Source: Haloflavibacter putidus
Lineage (GTDB): Bacteria > Bacteroidota > Bacteroidia > Flavobacteriales > Flavobacteriaceae
DNA: 64,000 bases
Assembly: GCF_006546625.1 (NCBI RefSeq)
Contig: NZ_VIAR01000004.1
Location: forward strand, 124,001 to 188,000
Reading direction: 5' to 3'
Shown here: positions 55,301-62,300 of the stretch, piece after piece
Numbering within the stretch: the stretch's first letter is position 1
How the letters are laid out: every line of letters begins with the position of its first letter
Notes under the pieces: model-generated
What the model saw: the letters and a program-made list of their open reading frames with translations, nothing else
Told to the model about the DNA's origin: nothing
Database searches by the model: none
Translations under genes and position numbers: made by a program

Positions 55301-56479
55301 TTTGTTTGGGAAAGTATGAAATACGAAAAACTAACTACCAAAAACTGGGATTTACAAAGTGAAGAAGTTGTAGAAATCATTGAGAAATTAGAAAAGCAAC
55401 CCCAAACTATTGATAGTGTTTTTGATAAAATTTTTCAAGGTATCGCTACAAGTTTAGACGCAGTCTATGTCTTTCAAGGCGAAGAATACGGTAATTTCAT
55501 AAAAGGCTATAACGAAAAATACGATTATCATTTCGAAATTGAAAAAGAAATGGTTAAACCTATTTTTGGTGGAAGAGATATTTTTAAATACGATATACCT
55601 GAAATATCGAATTATGTAATTTTTCCTTACATATTGAGTGGTGATGAATCCACACCAATGGATGAGAGCTACATAAAAAAGAATCTTCCAAAAGCATATG
55701 CTTATTTAAAGCATTTTGAAAAAGAAATTAGAGGAAGAGAACGCGGACGAATGGATATTGAAGAAGGGTGGTTTTTATATATTTATCCTAAAAACCTACC
55801 TTATTTTCAAAACCCGAAAATTATGACTCGAGAAATATCTTTGGGTTGTAATATGACCTATGATGAAAATGGAGAGTTTTATCATAATACTAAGGTCTAT
55901 TCTTTCGTAAAAAAAGACAGTTTTGAAGTAGATGAAAAATACTATTTAGGAATATTAAATTCTAAGGTAATGTGGTTCTTTTTGAAAAATACTGGTTCCG
56001 AATATAGAGGTGGTTACTATGTTTTTAAAACAAACTATTTAAAACCTTTCCCGTTACCGGAAATTTCTTCAAACGCCCAAGAAATAATTAACTTAGTCAA
56101 TGAAATTTTAGCCCAAAATAAAGATTTTTCAAGCAAAACAGAAAAATTCCAAAACTACTTATTATCCCAATATCCGGTAGAAAAACTCTCTAAAAAACTA
56201 CAAAACTGGCACGAGTTAGATTTTGGCGATTTTATTAAAGAGCTCAACAAAGCCATTAATAAAGAAAACCGCGCAAGACGTAAAAATGAGCAATCGGAAA
56301 TCCCAAAACTCACCAAAAAAAACGAGTTTGAATGGATGGAGCTATTTGAAGACAACAAGAAAAAAGCGGTTGAACTACAAACCGAAATAAACCGTATAGA
56401 TAACCAAATAGACCAAATGGTTTATGAGTTGTATGGCTTAACGGAAGAGGAGATAAAGATTGTGGAAAATACTGACTAG
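52358..56479 (+). CDS. type IIG restriction-modification enzyme (Eco57I-like) with embedded Y1-transposase-like domain
   Basis: A 1373-residue single-chain restriction enzyme and N6-adenine methyltransferase. N-terminal PD-(D/E)XK nuclease: D88 and E102-x-K104 (KADGAI, GVIELKGAN). Methylase motif I begins at D471 (DPACGSGAFLNQAL) and catalytic motif IV is NPPY at 858-861 (GGFDVVIGNPPYLRK). The C-terminal target-recognition region (about 1040-1370) is of TaqI_C type. Between KEFPAVF (ends 583) and GGFDVV (from 850), adjacent in ordinary relatives, lies an insertion of about 266 residues with HUH-nuclease motifs and an in-frame DNA repeat array. The frame is intact, so the protein may be functional. 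It stands alone, with no separate methylase or defence partner nearby. Confidence 0.93.
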   Translation: MALFQTSVLKKYLKTQDQDQINKAYKKFSNYFLNLSIQENIKSSKEEEYQGIFLTELFVKVLGYTMKPNIDFNLVAEYKNQTNSRKADGAILKEDLAIGVIELKGANTKDLESIRKQAFDYKANQKGCKYVITSNFEKLRFYINDATEFLEFDLFGLTEEKFALLYLCLQKENVVNNIPLEIKEASLVEENQITKGFYKDYSVFKRELYRDLVRNNAKNLKAIRKNELLKEIEETATLNAEIARLEKNVKLTLFKKSQKLIDRFLFIFFAEDRGLLPPNAILQIIEDWHKLKDLDVNQPLYERFKLYFNYLDTGRKGTDTKAEIFAYNGGLFKPDAILDLLEINDELLYKHTSQLSSYDFESQVDVNILGHIFENSLNEIESVSAEIEGENFEKQKSKRKKDGVFYTPKYITKYIVENTIGKLCQEKKSELNFHEEDYFEVKKGTRTATKKKLIATLDTYRDWLLQLTICDPACGSGAFLNQALEFLIAEHAYIDELKAKVLGGAIVFSDIENTILENNIYGVDINEESVEIAKLSLWLRTAQPRRKLNDLSSNIKCGNSLIEDKSVAGDKAFKWGKEFPAVFKEKNKKAYHITTAIHDSRTSARMEEYEVRKRRDFGTNPYPNIVYFTPEDDFVITKTLKEIVEEDNLLVLAYNICGDHIHLLLVCELDEIPRIMQKIKAVTSKNVRIARERSTHNTREHAPLQGTYLQNAPLRPAGNTTREYDARNTREQDARNTREQDARNTREQDAHNTREHAPLRHVELRRAPLQDTNLQHAPLRKVKKKNKPLWQQKYSAPKEITSTEQLTNTLNYIKGNRSKHELEPHPKKTQELIHGMLCTYTEAFKPEYTGGFDVVIGNPPYLRKQGLVEHYPKMVEYYEQNFISATSNYDIYALFMERSYGLINQYGITSFILPHKFLIADFGLGIRKFFKEKTAVNNLVHFGSEIVFTEAATYTCIIDLTKTRKEKLRFKKLKPEQLFDPFVWESMKYEKLTTKNWDLQSEEVVEIIEKLEKQPQTIDSVFDKIFQGIATSLDAVYVFQGEEYGNFIKGYNEKYDYHFEIEKEMVKPIFGGRDIFKYDIPEISNYVIFPYILSGDESTPMDESYIKKNLPKAYAYLKHFEKEIRGRERGRMDIEEGWFLYIYPKNLPYFQNPKIMTREISLGCNMTYDENGEFYHNTKVYSFVKKDSFEVDEKYYLGILNSKVMWFFLKNTGSEYRGGYYVFKTNYLKPFPLPEISSNAQEIINLVNEILAQNKDFSSKTEKFQNYLLSQYPVEKLSKKLQNWHELDFGDFIKELNKAINKENRARRKNEQSEIPKLTKKNEFEWMELFEDNKKKAVELQTEINRIDNQIDQMVYELYGLTEEEIKIVENTD
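54095..54105. repeat. left copy of 11-bp direct repeat flanking the inserted domain
   Basis: CCGGCGGTTTT, identical to 54903-54913. The two copies are read in different codon phases (PAVF here, GGF at the right) and are 808 bp apart start to start. Confidence 0.7.
54107..54904 (+). mobile_element. IS200/REP-associated (Y1, HUH) transposase-like domain inserted in frame
   Basis: Codons 584-849 of the restriction-modification gene. The segment reads like a small REP-associated tyrosine transposase: YHITTAIHDSRTSARM (from Y591), LAYNICGDHIHLLLV with the HUH pair H660 and H662, RIMQKIKAVTSK, then after the repeat array KNKPLWQQKYSAPKEITSTE and LNYIKGNRSKHEL with Tyr812 as a candidate nucleophile. 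Without the roughly 93-residue array it is about 173 residues, the size of a compact transposase of this type. An 11-bp direct repeat lies at both edges. No start or stop codon separates it from the host gene. Confidence 0.75.
54442..54690. repeat. in-frame array of REP-like palindromes and 24-bp tandem repeats
   Basis: Two perfect 20-bp palindromes CAAGGGAGCATGCTCCCTTG lie at 54450-54469 and 54615-54634. Between them are four 24-bp direct repeats (54530-54625) encoding the octapeptide DARNTREQ with small variations. Partial copies of the palindromes (GCTCCTTTGCG, GTGCTCCCTTGCAGGA) and a CAGG-CCTG hairpin repeat on both sides. The whole array keeps the reading frame of the host gene and interrupts the Y1-like domain between its HUH half and its C-terminal helix. 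Confidence 0.9.
54903..54913. repeat. right copy of 11-bp direct repeat flanking the inserted domain
   Basis: CCGGCGGTTTT, identical to 54095-54105, at the point where the canonical methylase sequence (GGFDVVIGNPPY) resumes. Confidence 0.7.
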
Positions 56480-56490
56480 CAAATATGTAA

Positions 56491-56585
56491 CAGGACACTT
56501 TAGTGCTCTGCTTCTTTAATGGGTGGTCTTTAACAAGGTACTTTAGTGCCTTGTCTGTGTTGTAACAAGGTACTTTAATGCCTTG
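56491..56585. repeat. three REP-like hairpins downstream of the restriction-modification gene
   Basis: CAAGGTACTTTAGTGCCTTG (56534-56553) and CAAGGTACTTTAATGCCTTG (56566-56585) form a 32-bp-period tandem; a diverged relative CAGGACACTTTAGTGCTCTG is at 56491-56510. The CAAGG and CCTTG arms are the same as in the palindromes inside the gene. Confidence 0.85.
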
Positions 56586-56922
56586 TCTAGGAAAAGAGAT
56601 TTGTGGTTCTTTTTGCGTTATTTTACTGAAAAAATGCTTTGGGGATAACTCATAGATACTCCATAGATACCTCATAGATAGTTCACCAAAACCCGTCTAT
56701 AAAACCAAAAGAACTTTTTGCGTTATTTTTGGCTTATTAAATTCAATTTTCCTTTCTATTGCCTTGTAAATTTTTCAATCAGAAAACTTAGGTCGATTTA
56801 AGGTTAGCGGGCAAAAGAATCACAACGCCTGTTATCAAAAAATCTGCGTAAAGAAAAGATTCAGAATACCTCTGCTGCTTAATTCGAGTAATCGTTAATT
56901 GATAAATAAGAAGACCTTCCTA

Positions 56923-56943
56923 CAAGGTACTTGTAGTGCCTTG
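56923..56943. repeat. fourth REP-like hairpin
   Basis: A 21-nt hairpin with CAAGGTACT and AGTGCCTTG arms around TGT, clearly of the same family as 56534-56585. Confidence 0.85.
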
Positions 56944-57035
56944 CCTATTTTGACTAAAAAAGGTGCTTTTAATTGGTTGTAAGATAAATATACTAACAAA
57001 AAAGAACTCGCTAATGCGGAATCTTTTTCCATTAA

Positions 57036-57053
57036 GTCGGGATGACAGGATTT
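57036..57053. repeat. duplication of the tRNA-Pro 3' end (att-like)
   Basis: GTCGGGATGACAGGATTT is identical to 57203-57220, which is the 3' end of tRNA-Pro plus one flanking base. It lies 167 bp away in the same orientation, as would be left by integration and later loss of an element using this tRNA. Confidence 0.75.
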
Positions 57054-57170
57054 TTAGAATCCTAATTACATCCATTGCTGGAAATATAAAAGCTCTGCCA
57101 GCAAAAACTGGCAGCTTTTCTTGTTCAAAAACACACTACAAAGCCAGCTTTGCGTGCTTTTTTAAACAAG

Positions 57171-57196
57171 AAAAGTGATGCTCTCGCATCACTTTT
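57171..57196 (-). terminator. hairpin terminator downstream of tRNA-Pro
   Basis: AAAAGTGATG (57171-57180) pairs perfectly with CATCACTTTT (57187-57196), loop CTCTCG. On the minus strand it follows the tRNA by 7 bp and ends in TTTTCTTGTTT. Confidence 0.75.
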
Positions 57197-57203
57197 ATGC
57201 TTG

Positions 57204-57277
57204 TCGGGATGACAGGATTTGAACCTGCGACCCCACGCCCCCCAGGCGTGTACGCTACCGGACTGCGCTACATCCCG
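57204..57277 (-). tRNA. tRNA-Pro (anticodon GGG)
   Basis: On the minus strand the acceptor arms CGGGATG and CATCCCG pair fully, with discriminator A. The anticodon stem CACGC/GCGTG encloses the loop CTGGGGG, giving anticodon GGG (Pro). The T-arm has GGTTCAAATCC, and the D-arm AGCGCAGTCCGGTAGCG contains the GG pair. 74 nt without an encoded CCA, as is common in Bacteroidetes. Reads CCC/CCT codons. Confidence 0.95.
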
Positions 57278-57688
57278 AATTGTTTTTTAAGATCAAATTC
57301 TTCAATCTTAAACCAGTTATTTTAAAAAAGACTACACTTATTGTAGTGCAGTTTATCCTGAGCTGCGACCCTAGGAGCATGCCTGCATTGAGCGCAGACG
57401 AAATGTCGAAGGGCTACATCCCGAAAATGTTTGAAAGCTTTGCATAAGCTAAAGCTTTGCATAAGCTAAAGCTTACAAGCCTGCAAATATACTTAACTTT
57501 TCTTGTTCTTTACAAAAGAAAAACGAGAAAAAATTGGCTATAATAATAGGCGTAAGATTGTCTAATTTTTTACCGAAAAATTCCTTCCGTAAAGCTAAAA
57601 ACAAAAGATATTAAAGCTTTGCAATTAATTATTTGTTAAAGCTAAATAGGGGTTGAGCGATACGCTTAATTTATACGAAATTTGCAAA
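57278..57688. other. intergenic region with tRNA/repeat relics
   Basis: 411 bp upstream of tRNA-Pro and before the MFS gene. It contains TTTATCCTGAGCTGCGACCC at 57351-57370, then a GAGCGCAGACGAAATGTCGA segment followed by GGGCTACATCCCGAA (57411-57425), which copies the tRNA 5' end. Next come two perfect 17-bp tandem repeats AGCTTTGCATAAGCTAA (57436-57469), and one TTCCGTAAAG (57585-57594). No gene. Confidence 0.6.
57436..57469. repeat. two tandem copies of a 17-bp unit
   Basis: AGCTTTGCATAAGCTAA at 57436-57452 and 57453-57469, with a third partial copy (AGCTT) after. Confidence 0.85.
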
Positions 57689-58912
57689 ATGCATAAATTT
57701 AAAGAGCGTAATAAAAAACGCGAAATTGGTATTTTGTTGGTTTTAGGAACCTTGATTGCCTTGGGTCCTTTTTCTATAGATATGTACTTGCCGGCTTTTG
57801 AAAGTATTGCCCAAGATTTTTCTATTTCCAAATCAGATGTTGGTTTTTCGTTAACTTCTTATTTTATTGGAATAGCCCTAGGGCAATTGCTCTACGGACC
57901 AATAATGGATAAATTTGGTAGAAAAACGCCGCTCTTAGTAGGAATTGTATTGTATATTATAGCGTCTATCGCGTGCTTTTATTCTCCTAATTTATGGTGG
58001 TTGGTAGCGGCCAGGTTTTTTCAAGCTATTGGCGCATCTGCAGGAATGGTAGCTTCTAAAGCAGTGGTGCGAGATGTTTTTCCGCCAGAAGAAGTTTCTC
58101 GCGCTTTATCTTTTTTAATGTTAATTATGGGAGGCGCACCAATAATTGCACCAACGGTTGGTAGCTTATTGGTTACTTATTATAGTTGGCAAGTAATATT
58201 TATTAGCTTGGCAGGCTTAGCTACGCTTATGTTTATTAGCGTAATTAATTTTCTGCCAGAAAGCATAATTCCGGATAAATCTGTAAACCTGCGTACTTCA
58301 AAAGTGATAAAAAACTACGTAGGAATTTTAAAAAATAAAATCTTTCTTTTCTTTTCTTTTGCCGGTAGTTTAACCGTTGGCGCTATGTTTGGCTATATAT
58401 CCAGCGCCCCAATAATATTTATGGATATTTACGATTTATCGGAAACCGAGTTTGGTTGGCTTTTTGGTATGAATGCTGCCGGACTTATTTTTGGTAGCCA
58501 GTTAAACCGCTTTGTTTTAAAACGCTATTCTACTTTTAGAACAACCTATAGTATTGCATATATTTTGGTAGGTTTGGCTATTTTGTTTTTACTGAATAGC
58601 CTATGGAGCGGTAATTTTTATATTACTATTATTTTACTATTTGGAATGCTGTTTTTGTTGGGTTTTCAAAATCCCAATACAACTGCCTTATCGTTATACC
58701 CGTTTACCCGAAGAGCGGGTCGTGCTTCTGCTTTAATTGGTAGTATGAAAATGCTTTTTGGGGCAATAACTTCTTATTTAATAAGCGAATTTACCAATAT
58801 AAGCTTAGTGCCATTGGCACTTACTTTTTTGATCTCACTAGGGCTTTCGCTTGGTTTTTTAATTTGGTTTAGAACAAAAGAAAAACGTTCGGTGGTTTTT
58901 ATAGGAAGATAA
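57689..58912 (+). CDS. Bcr/CflA-type multidrug efflux MFS transporter
   Basis: 407 residues from ATG 57689 (MHKFKERNKKREIGILLVLG); an upstream TTG at 57653 would add twelve residues without family support. Twelve predicted membrane helices. Signatures: GPFSIDMYLPAFESIAQDF in helix 1, GQLLYGPIMDKFGRKTPLLV (the MFS motif A loop), and AAGLIFGSQLN in the second half. The family exports bicyclomycin, sulfonamides and other drugs by proton exchange. The substrate here is unknown. It ends directly at an intrinsic terminator. Confidence 0.92.
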   Translation: MHKFKERNKKREIGILLVLGTLIALGPFSIDMYLPAFESIAQDFSISKSDVGFSLTSYFIGIALGQLLYGPIMDKFGRKTPLLVGIVLYIIASIACFYSPNLWWLVAARFFQAIGASAGMVASKAVVRDVFPPEEVSRALSFLMLIMGGAPIIAPTVGSLLVTYYSWQVIFISLAGLATLMFISVINFLPESIIPDKSVNLRTSKVIKNYVGILKNKIFLFFSFAGSLTVGAMFGYISSAPIIFMDIYDLSETEFGWLFGMNAAGLIFGSQLNRFVLKRYSTFRTTYSIAYILVGLAILFLLNSLWSGNFYITIILLFGMLFLLGFQNPNTTALSLYPFTRRAGRASALIGSMKMLFGAITSYLISEFTNISLVPLALTFLISLGLSLGFLIWFRTKEKRSVVFIGR

Positions 58913-58948
58913 AAAAACGGAGCTAACTTTTAGGTTAGCTCCGTTTTT
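58912..58948 (+). terminator. intrinsic terminator of MFS gene
   Basis: AAAAAACGGAGCTAAC (58912-58927) pairs with GTTAGCTCCGTTTTT (58934-58948), loop TTTTAG. The stem begins at the last base of the stop codon. Confidence 0.92.
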
Positions 58949-59256
58949 GGTTGGTTTTAGTTGGTTAATGAGAATTTAAGCGTGCTAAGAAATTAATTCT
59001 AAAAGATTTAAATTCTTACGTTTTAAAAACATTGTTCATTTTCTTTGCTCGTCCAAAGAAAACCCTTCGGCTTAAGCTCAGGATAAACCAAGCCAAAAGA
59101 AAAGACGCTTTTTCTTAGGTATTTTTTCGCTTCAAGCGAAAAATCGCTAAGCTTTTCCTAAATTTCTTCCAAGGCTTTAGAAATTTTTACGGAAAAGCTC
59201 AGCTATACTAAAGAAAAAGGTTTAACACACTTTCATATTGAATTAAAGTGAAAAAA
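58949..59256. repeat. dispersed repeat relic in convergent spacer
   Basis: 308 bp. TTTTCTTTGCTCGTCCAAAG, CCCTTCGGCTTAAGCTCAGG, GACGCTTTTTCTTAGGTATT (59112-59131), the hairpin TTCGCTTCAAGCGAA, then CCAAGGCTTTAGAAATTT and TTACGGAAAAGCTCAGC. Several of these blocks recur in the same order at 41576-41975, marking two decayed copies of one non-coding element. Confidence 0.6.
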
Positions 59257-61422
59257 CTATTCTTTTATTACTTTAAGCGTTTTGGTGGCGCCGTTTTCTG
59301 CTGTTACTTGCAAGAAATAGCCGCCGGTAGAAAGCGCGCTTAAATCAATGTTTTGAGAAGTGCTTTCTCCCAGATTCTGGAAACTTTTTACTTTACGCCC
59401 TAATAAATCATAAACTGCAATAGCTTTTATGCTAGTTGGGCTTTCTATGTTTATTCTACCCGTAGTTGGGTTAGGATAAGCTTTTAAATTCCGTAAAGCA
59501 TTTACTGCATCTGTAGATAAATTACCGCAAGAAATTGTTGCTTCCCAACCTTGTCCGTTTACATAAGGATCTGATACAAATTTAACGGTTATTGCTCCCG
59601 CAGGATTGCTGGCAATAAAAGTTTCTGGTAAGGTATTTCCTGTTAATTCGCCATTGGTAAATAATTGTGCTTCTGTATCTTCGCCATCATAAACGTATAA
59701 GAAATCGTAGCCATTTTCTAAGTCTAAGGCTGTAAATTCTAAACTTACTTCTTCGTTGGGATTATCTGGATAAAAAGTTTTACTAAACTCTTGGTTGTTT
59801 CCGTAAATACTATTGGTTCCGCCGGTATCTACAAAAATATCGTTCCCACAATAATCGCCATCTGTTAAGAACACTTTTTGTATGCTGCTACCTTGAAAAC
59901 TTCCGGTGCTGCAAATGTTAGAAGCTTCTATAACATAATAGCTATTTGGTGCTAATTGGTCTATACTAACGCTGTTGCTGGAAGTATTAATCCAGTTTCC
60001 TACAAAACTATTAAAAGGTCTTACTCTATACTCCCAATTGGTAGAAATATTATCTACTATATTAAATTCTGCTGTGGTAGTGCCAATGTTGGTTATCTCT
60101 AGATTTTCTATAGAGGCAACACAAGAATTAACGCAATCTGTGCCTAAACAAGCTTTCCCGTTAATTGTATTTTGAATACGTGTAGCCGGCTGACTGCCAA
60201 AGCCATTGTTAAAGTTTATGCCAACGCTACCAACCAAATGGCAATAGCTCATAATTGTGCCGCCGTTTGTAGGAAGTGGGGCATCACAACCTTCGTCATT
60301 ACCAGATTGCGGTCCGCAACCATCTATAGCAGTATTGTCGCCATTCCAAGCACAAGCGTGCGTGTGCGGCGAGCCCAAAGCGTGGCCCATTTCGTGCGTC
60401 ATAGCCATAATTGTCCAAGAGTAAGTTGGTACGTTTTGATAATATTGGCTAATGCCAGAATATGCATAACGGTAAGCACCACATAAACTATTTAAATAAG
60501 CTACACTAGTGGTAGAAGGAGAGTTTACCAAATGGCCTAAATCACCGTTAAAACCTGTTCTGTAGTTGCTAAAGAAATTTAAGTTTTCACTAAAATTAAA
60601 ATCATACGGATCGTCTTCTGTCCATATCAAAACTTCACTCAGGGCTGTATTTACATTATCGTTTTCATATAAAGTAGCAATATTATTATGTACTGCCGTT
60701 AACCAGTTTAAAGTTGCAACTTCGTCTGCGTTGTTGTTCAAATAAGGAGCGTAAGCAACCTCATAGTATACTCGAACACATTTATCTTGGTTGTTGCTTT
60801 GTTTTGCTGCTGTAAGCGAGTTTTCTAAAGTTACATCTTGATTTTCTGGCATAGCATCTACACCGCAATTAAACGGATTTTCTCCAGTTAAATTTGCTTC
60901 GGTATAGCTTAAGAAATCTGTAGAATTTTTAACCTTGGCTACTACCAAGTTTCCCTTTCTTGGGGTAGAGATTATTCCGTAAAGGTTATCTTCAAAAAAA
61001 CTAAATGCAACAAGTGTATTGGTTTTATTTGCTACAATACCACGGTAATAAATACCCGGAGCATAATTTATAGTTTCTTCTGCCTGATTTTTAGCCGCAA
61101 AATCATCGGTTAAAATTTCGGCTTTATATAATTTTACTTCTACGTTGTTATTTTCGTAGGGTACGCTAATAGTTATGGTTTGTGGCTTTTTATAAAGTAA
61201 ACTCGCTAAAGCGCGTTTGTTTAGTTTTAATACATTAGCATCTGTTGCCGTATTGCGGTAAATGCTAGCATCTACTTCGCTATTAATTTCTAAAACAGGA
61301 AAAGTTTTAAAAGCTTTTTTATTCTGTTCTAAACGCAAAATTTCTTGCGCAATTGGTTTGTTATGTTGCGCCATTGCAGCGAAACACAATAAAAAAGTAA
61401 ATAAAGGGAATAGCTTTTTCAT
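59257..61422 (-). CDS. secreted reprolysin-like metalloprotease with FnIII, CUB and T9SS domains
   Basis: 721 residues from ATG 61420-61422, which starts the signal peptide (LFPLFTFLLCFAAMAQ); an upstream start adds MGIKKIKI. After a propeptide, the M12B-type catalytic domain has the metzincin motif MTHEMGHALGSPHTHACAW (HExxHxxGxxH). A fibronectin III domain (about 445-520; IENLEITNIGTTTAEFNIV), a CUB domain (about 528-640; YDFLYVYDGEDTEAQLFTNG) and a type A T9SS sorting domain (LKAYPNPTTGRINIE, STGGYFLQVTAENGATKTLK) follow. It is exported by the type IX system and degrades external protein. Confidence 0.93.
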   Translation of the reverse strand: MKKLFPLFTFLLCFAAMAQHNKPIAQEILRLEQNKKAFKTFPVLEINSEVDASIYRNTATDANVLKLNKRALASLLYKKPQTITISVPYENNNVEVKLYKAEILTDDFAAKNQAEETINYAPGIYYRGIVANKTNTLVAFSFFEDNLYGIISTPRKGNLVVAKVKNSTDFLSYTEANLTGENPFNCGVDAMPENQDVTLENSLTAAKQSNNQDKCVRVYYEVAYAPYLNNNADEVATLNWLTAVHNNIATLYENDNVNTALSEVLIWTEDDPYDFNFSENLNFFSNYRTGFNGDLGHLVNSPSTTSVAYLNSLCGAYRYAYSGISQYYQNVPTYSWTIMAMTHEMGHALGSPHTHACAWNGDNTAIDGCGPQSGNDEGCDAPLPTNGGTIMSYCHLVGSVGINFNNGFGSQPATRIQNTINGKACLGTDCVNSCVASIENLEITNIGTTTAEFNIVDNISTNWEYRVRPFNSFVGNWINTSSNSVSIDQLAPNSYYVIEASNICSTGSFQGSSIQKVFLTDGDYCGNDIFVDTGGTNSIYGNNQEFSKTFYPDNPNEEVSLEFTALDLENGYDFLYVYDGEDTEAQLFTNGELTGNTLPETFIASNPAGAITVKFVSDPYVNGQGWEATISCGNLSTDAVNALRNLKAYPNPTTGRINIESPTSIKAIAVYDLLGRKVKSFQNLGESTSQNIDLSALSTGGYFLQVTAENGATKTLKVIKE

Positions 61423-61620
61423 AATTTTTATTTTTTTGATGCCCAAATATAATTAGAAAGAAACCTTATTGTAACAAAATGTTAATTTTTTTTAAATTTC
61501 ACCGGTAATTTTAACTTTTTTGCGTTCTTGACTTTACGGAAGGATTAAATATGAAAGAGTGTATTTGTTTTGTAAAAAAAACACGATATTAGAGGTGCGT
61601 AATTGTAAATTTACTACGAG

Positions 61621-62247
61621 ATGAAACAAACACTTTCGGAACCTTATTCGTTGATTTTTCAACCAGAATTAATCAAAGAAATCGAAGACGTTGCGGTAAA
61701 AAAAGAAGTAAAAACCGGTGATGTTTTAATTAAAGCCGGAGATTATATACGTTCTATGCCTTTGTTGTTAGAAGGAGCGATTAAAATTTCTAGAAAAGAT
61801 GAAAATGGGTACGAATTGCTGTTGTATTTTTTGGAAAAAGGAGAAACTTGCGCAATGACGCTTACTTGTTGTATGGGGCGTCACCAAAGCGAAATAGAAG
61901 CTGTAGCCGAAACCAATTCGACTATTTTGATGATACCGGTGCAAAAAATGGAAGAGTGGTCTTCTAAATATAAAAGCTGGAGAAACTTTGTGTTTGAAAG
62001 TTACCACGGCAGGTTAATGGAAGTTTTGCAAGCAATAGATTCCATTGCCTTTTCTAAATTAGACGACAGACTTTTAAAATATCTGGAGAACAAACGAAAG
62101 ATAAACCAAAATTCTACAATAAATAGTACGCACCAAGAAATTGCCAGCGATTTAAATTCTTCTAGAGTGGTAATTTCTAGATTACTTAAAAAATTAGAAA
62201 ACAGTGGATTTTTAAAATTGCAACGAAACAGTATAGAACTTCTTTAA
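61621..62247 (+). CDS. Crp/Fnr family transcriptional regulator
   Basis: 208 residues. An N-terminal cyclic-nucleotide-binding-like beta-roll (about 20-130; GDVLIKAGDYIRSMPLLLEG, ISRKDENGYELLLYFLEKGE) and a C-terminal winged helix (about 145-205; INSTHQEIASDLNSSRVVIS). The ETCAMTLTCCMG segment has three cysteines at the position where redox- or sulfide-responsive members carry sensory thiols; this is suggestive only. It precedes the TauE/SafE gene by 53 bp on the same strand and is likely its regulator. Confidence 0.92.
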   Translation: MKQTLSEPYSLIFQPELIKEIEDVAVKKEVKTGDVLIKAGDYIRSMPLLLEGAIKISRKDENGYELLLYFLEKGETCAMTLTCCMGRHQSEIEAVAETNSTILMIPVQKMEEWSSKYKSWRNFVFESYHGRLMEVLQAIDSIAFSKLDDRLLKYLENKRKINQNSTINSTHQEIASDLNSSRVVISRLLKKLENSGFLKLQRNSIELL

Positions 62248-62300
62248 TGAGATCAAAAAACCAAAAATCCTTTTTGGGATATTGAAGCTAAACAAAAAAT

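Larger units (their letters stand above)
56480..57203. other. intergenic region with REP-like hairpins and tRNA-end duplication
   Basis: 724 bp between the restriction-modification gene and tRNA-Pro. Contents in order: hairpins at 56491-56510, 56534-56553 and 56566-56585; three imperfect CATAGATAC repeats (56651-56679); a direct repeat CTTTTTGCGTTATTTT (near 56609 and 56714); another hairpin at 56923-56943; an 18-bp copy of the tRNA 3' end at 57036-57053; terminator-like hairpins at 57095-57114 and 57171-57196. A 71-codon frame at 56963-57178 spans these repeats and is not credible. Confidence 0.6.

Noticed and set aside
56963-57178. 71-codon plus-strand open frame before tRNA-Pro
   Set aside because: It spans the duplicated tRNA 3' end and terminator-like hairpins; no coherent protein pattern.
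57036-57277. An integrated island at tRNA-Pro
   Set aside because: Only 167 bp lie between the repeats and no integrase gene is present, so at most a remnant site is claimed.
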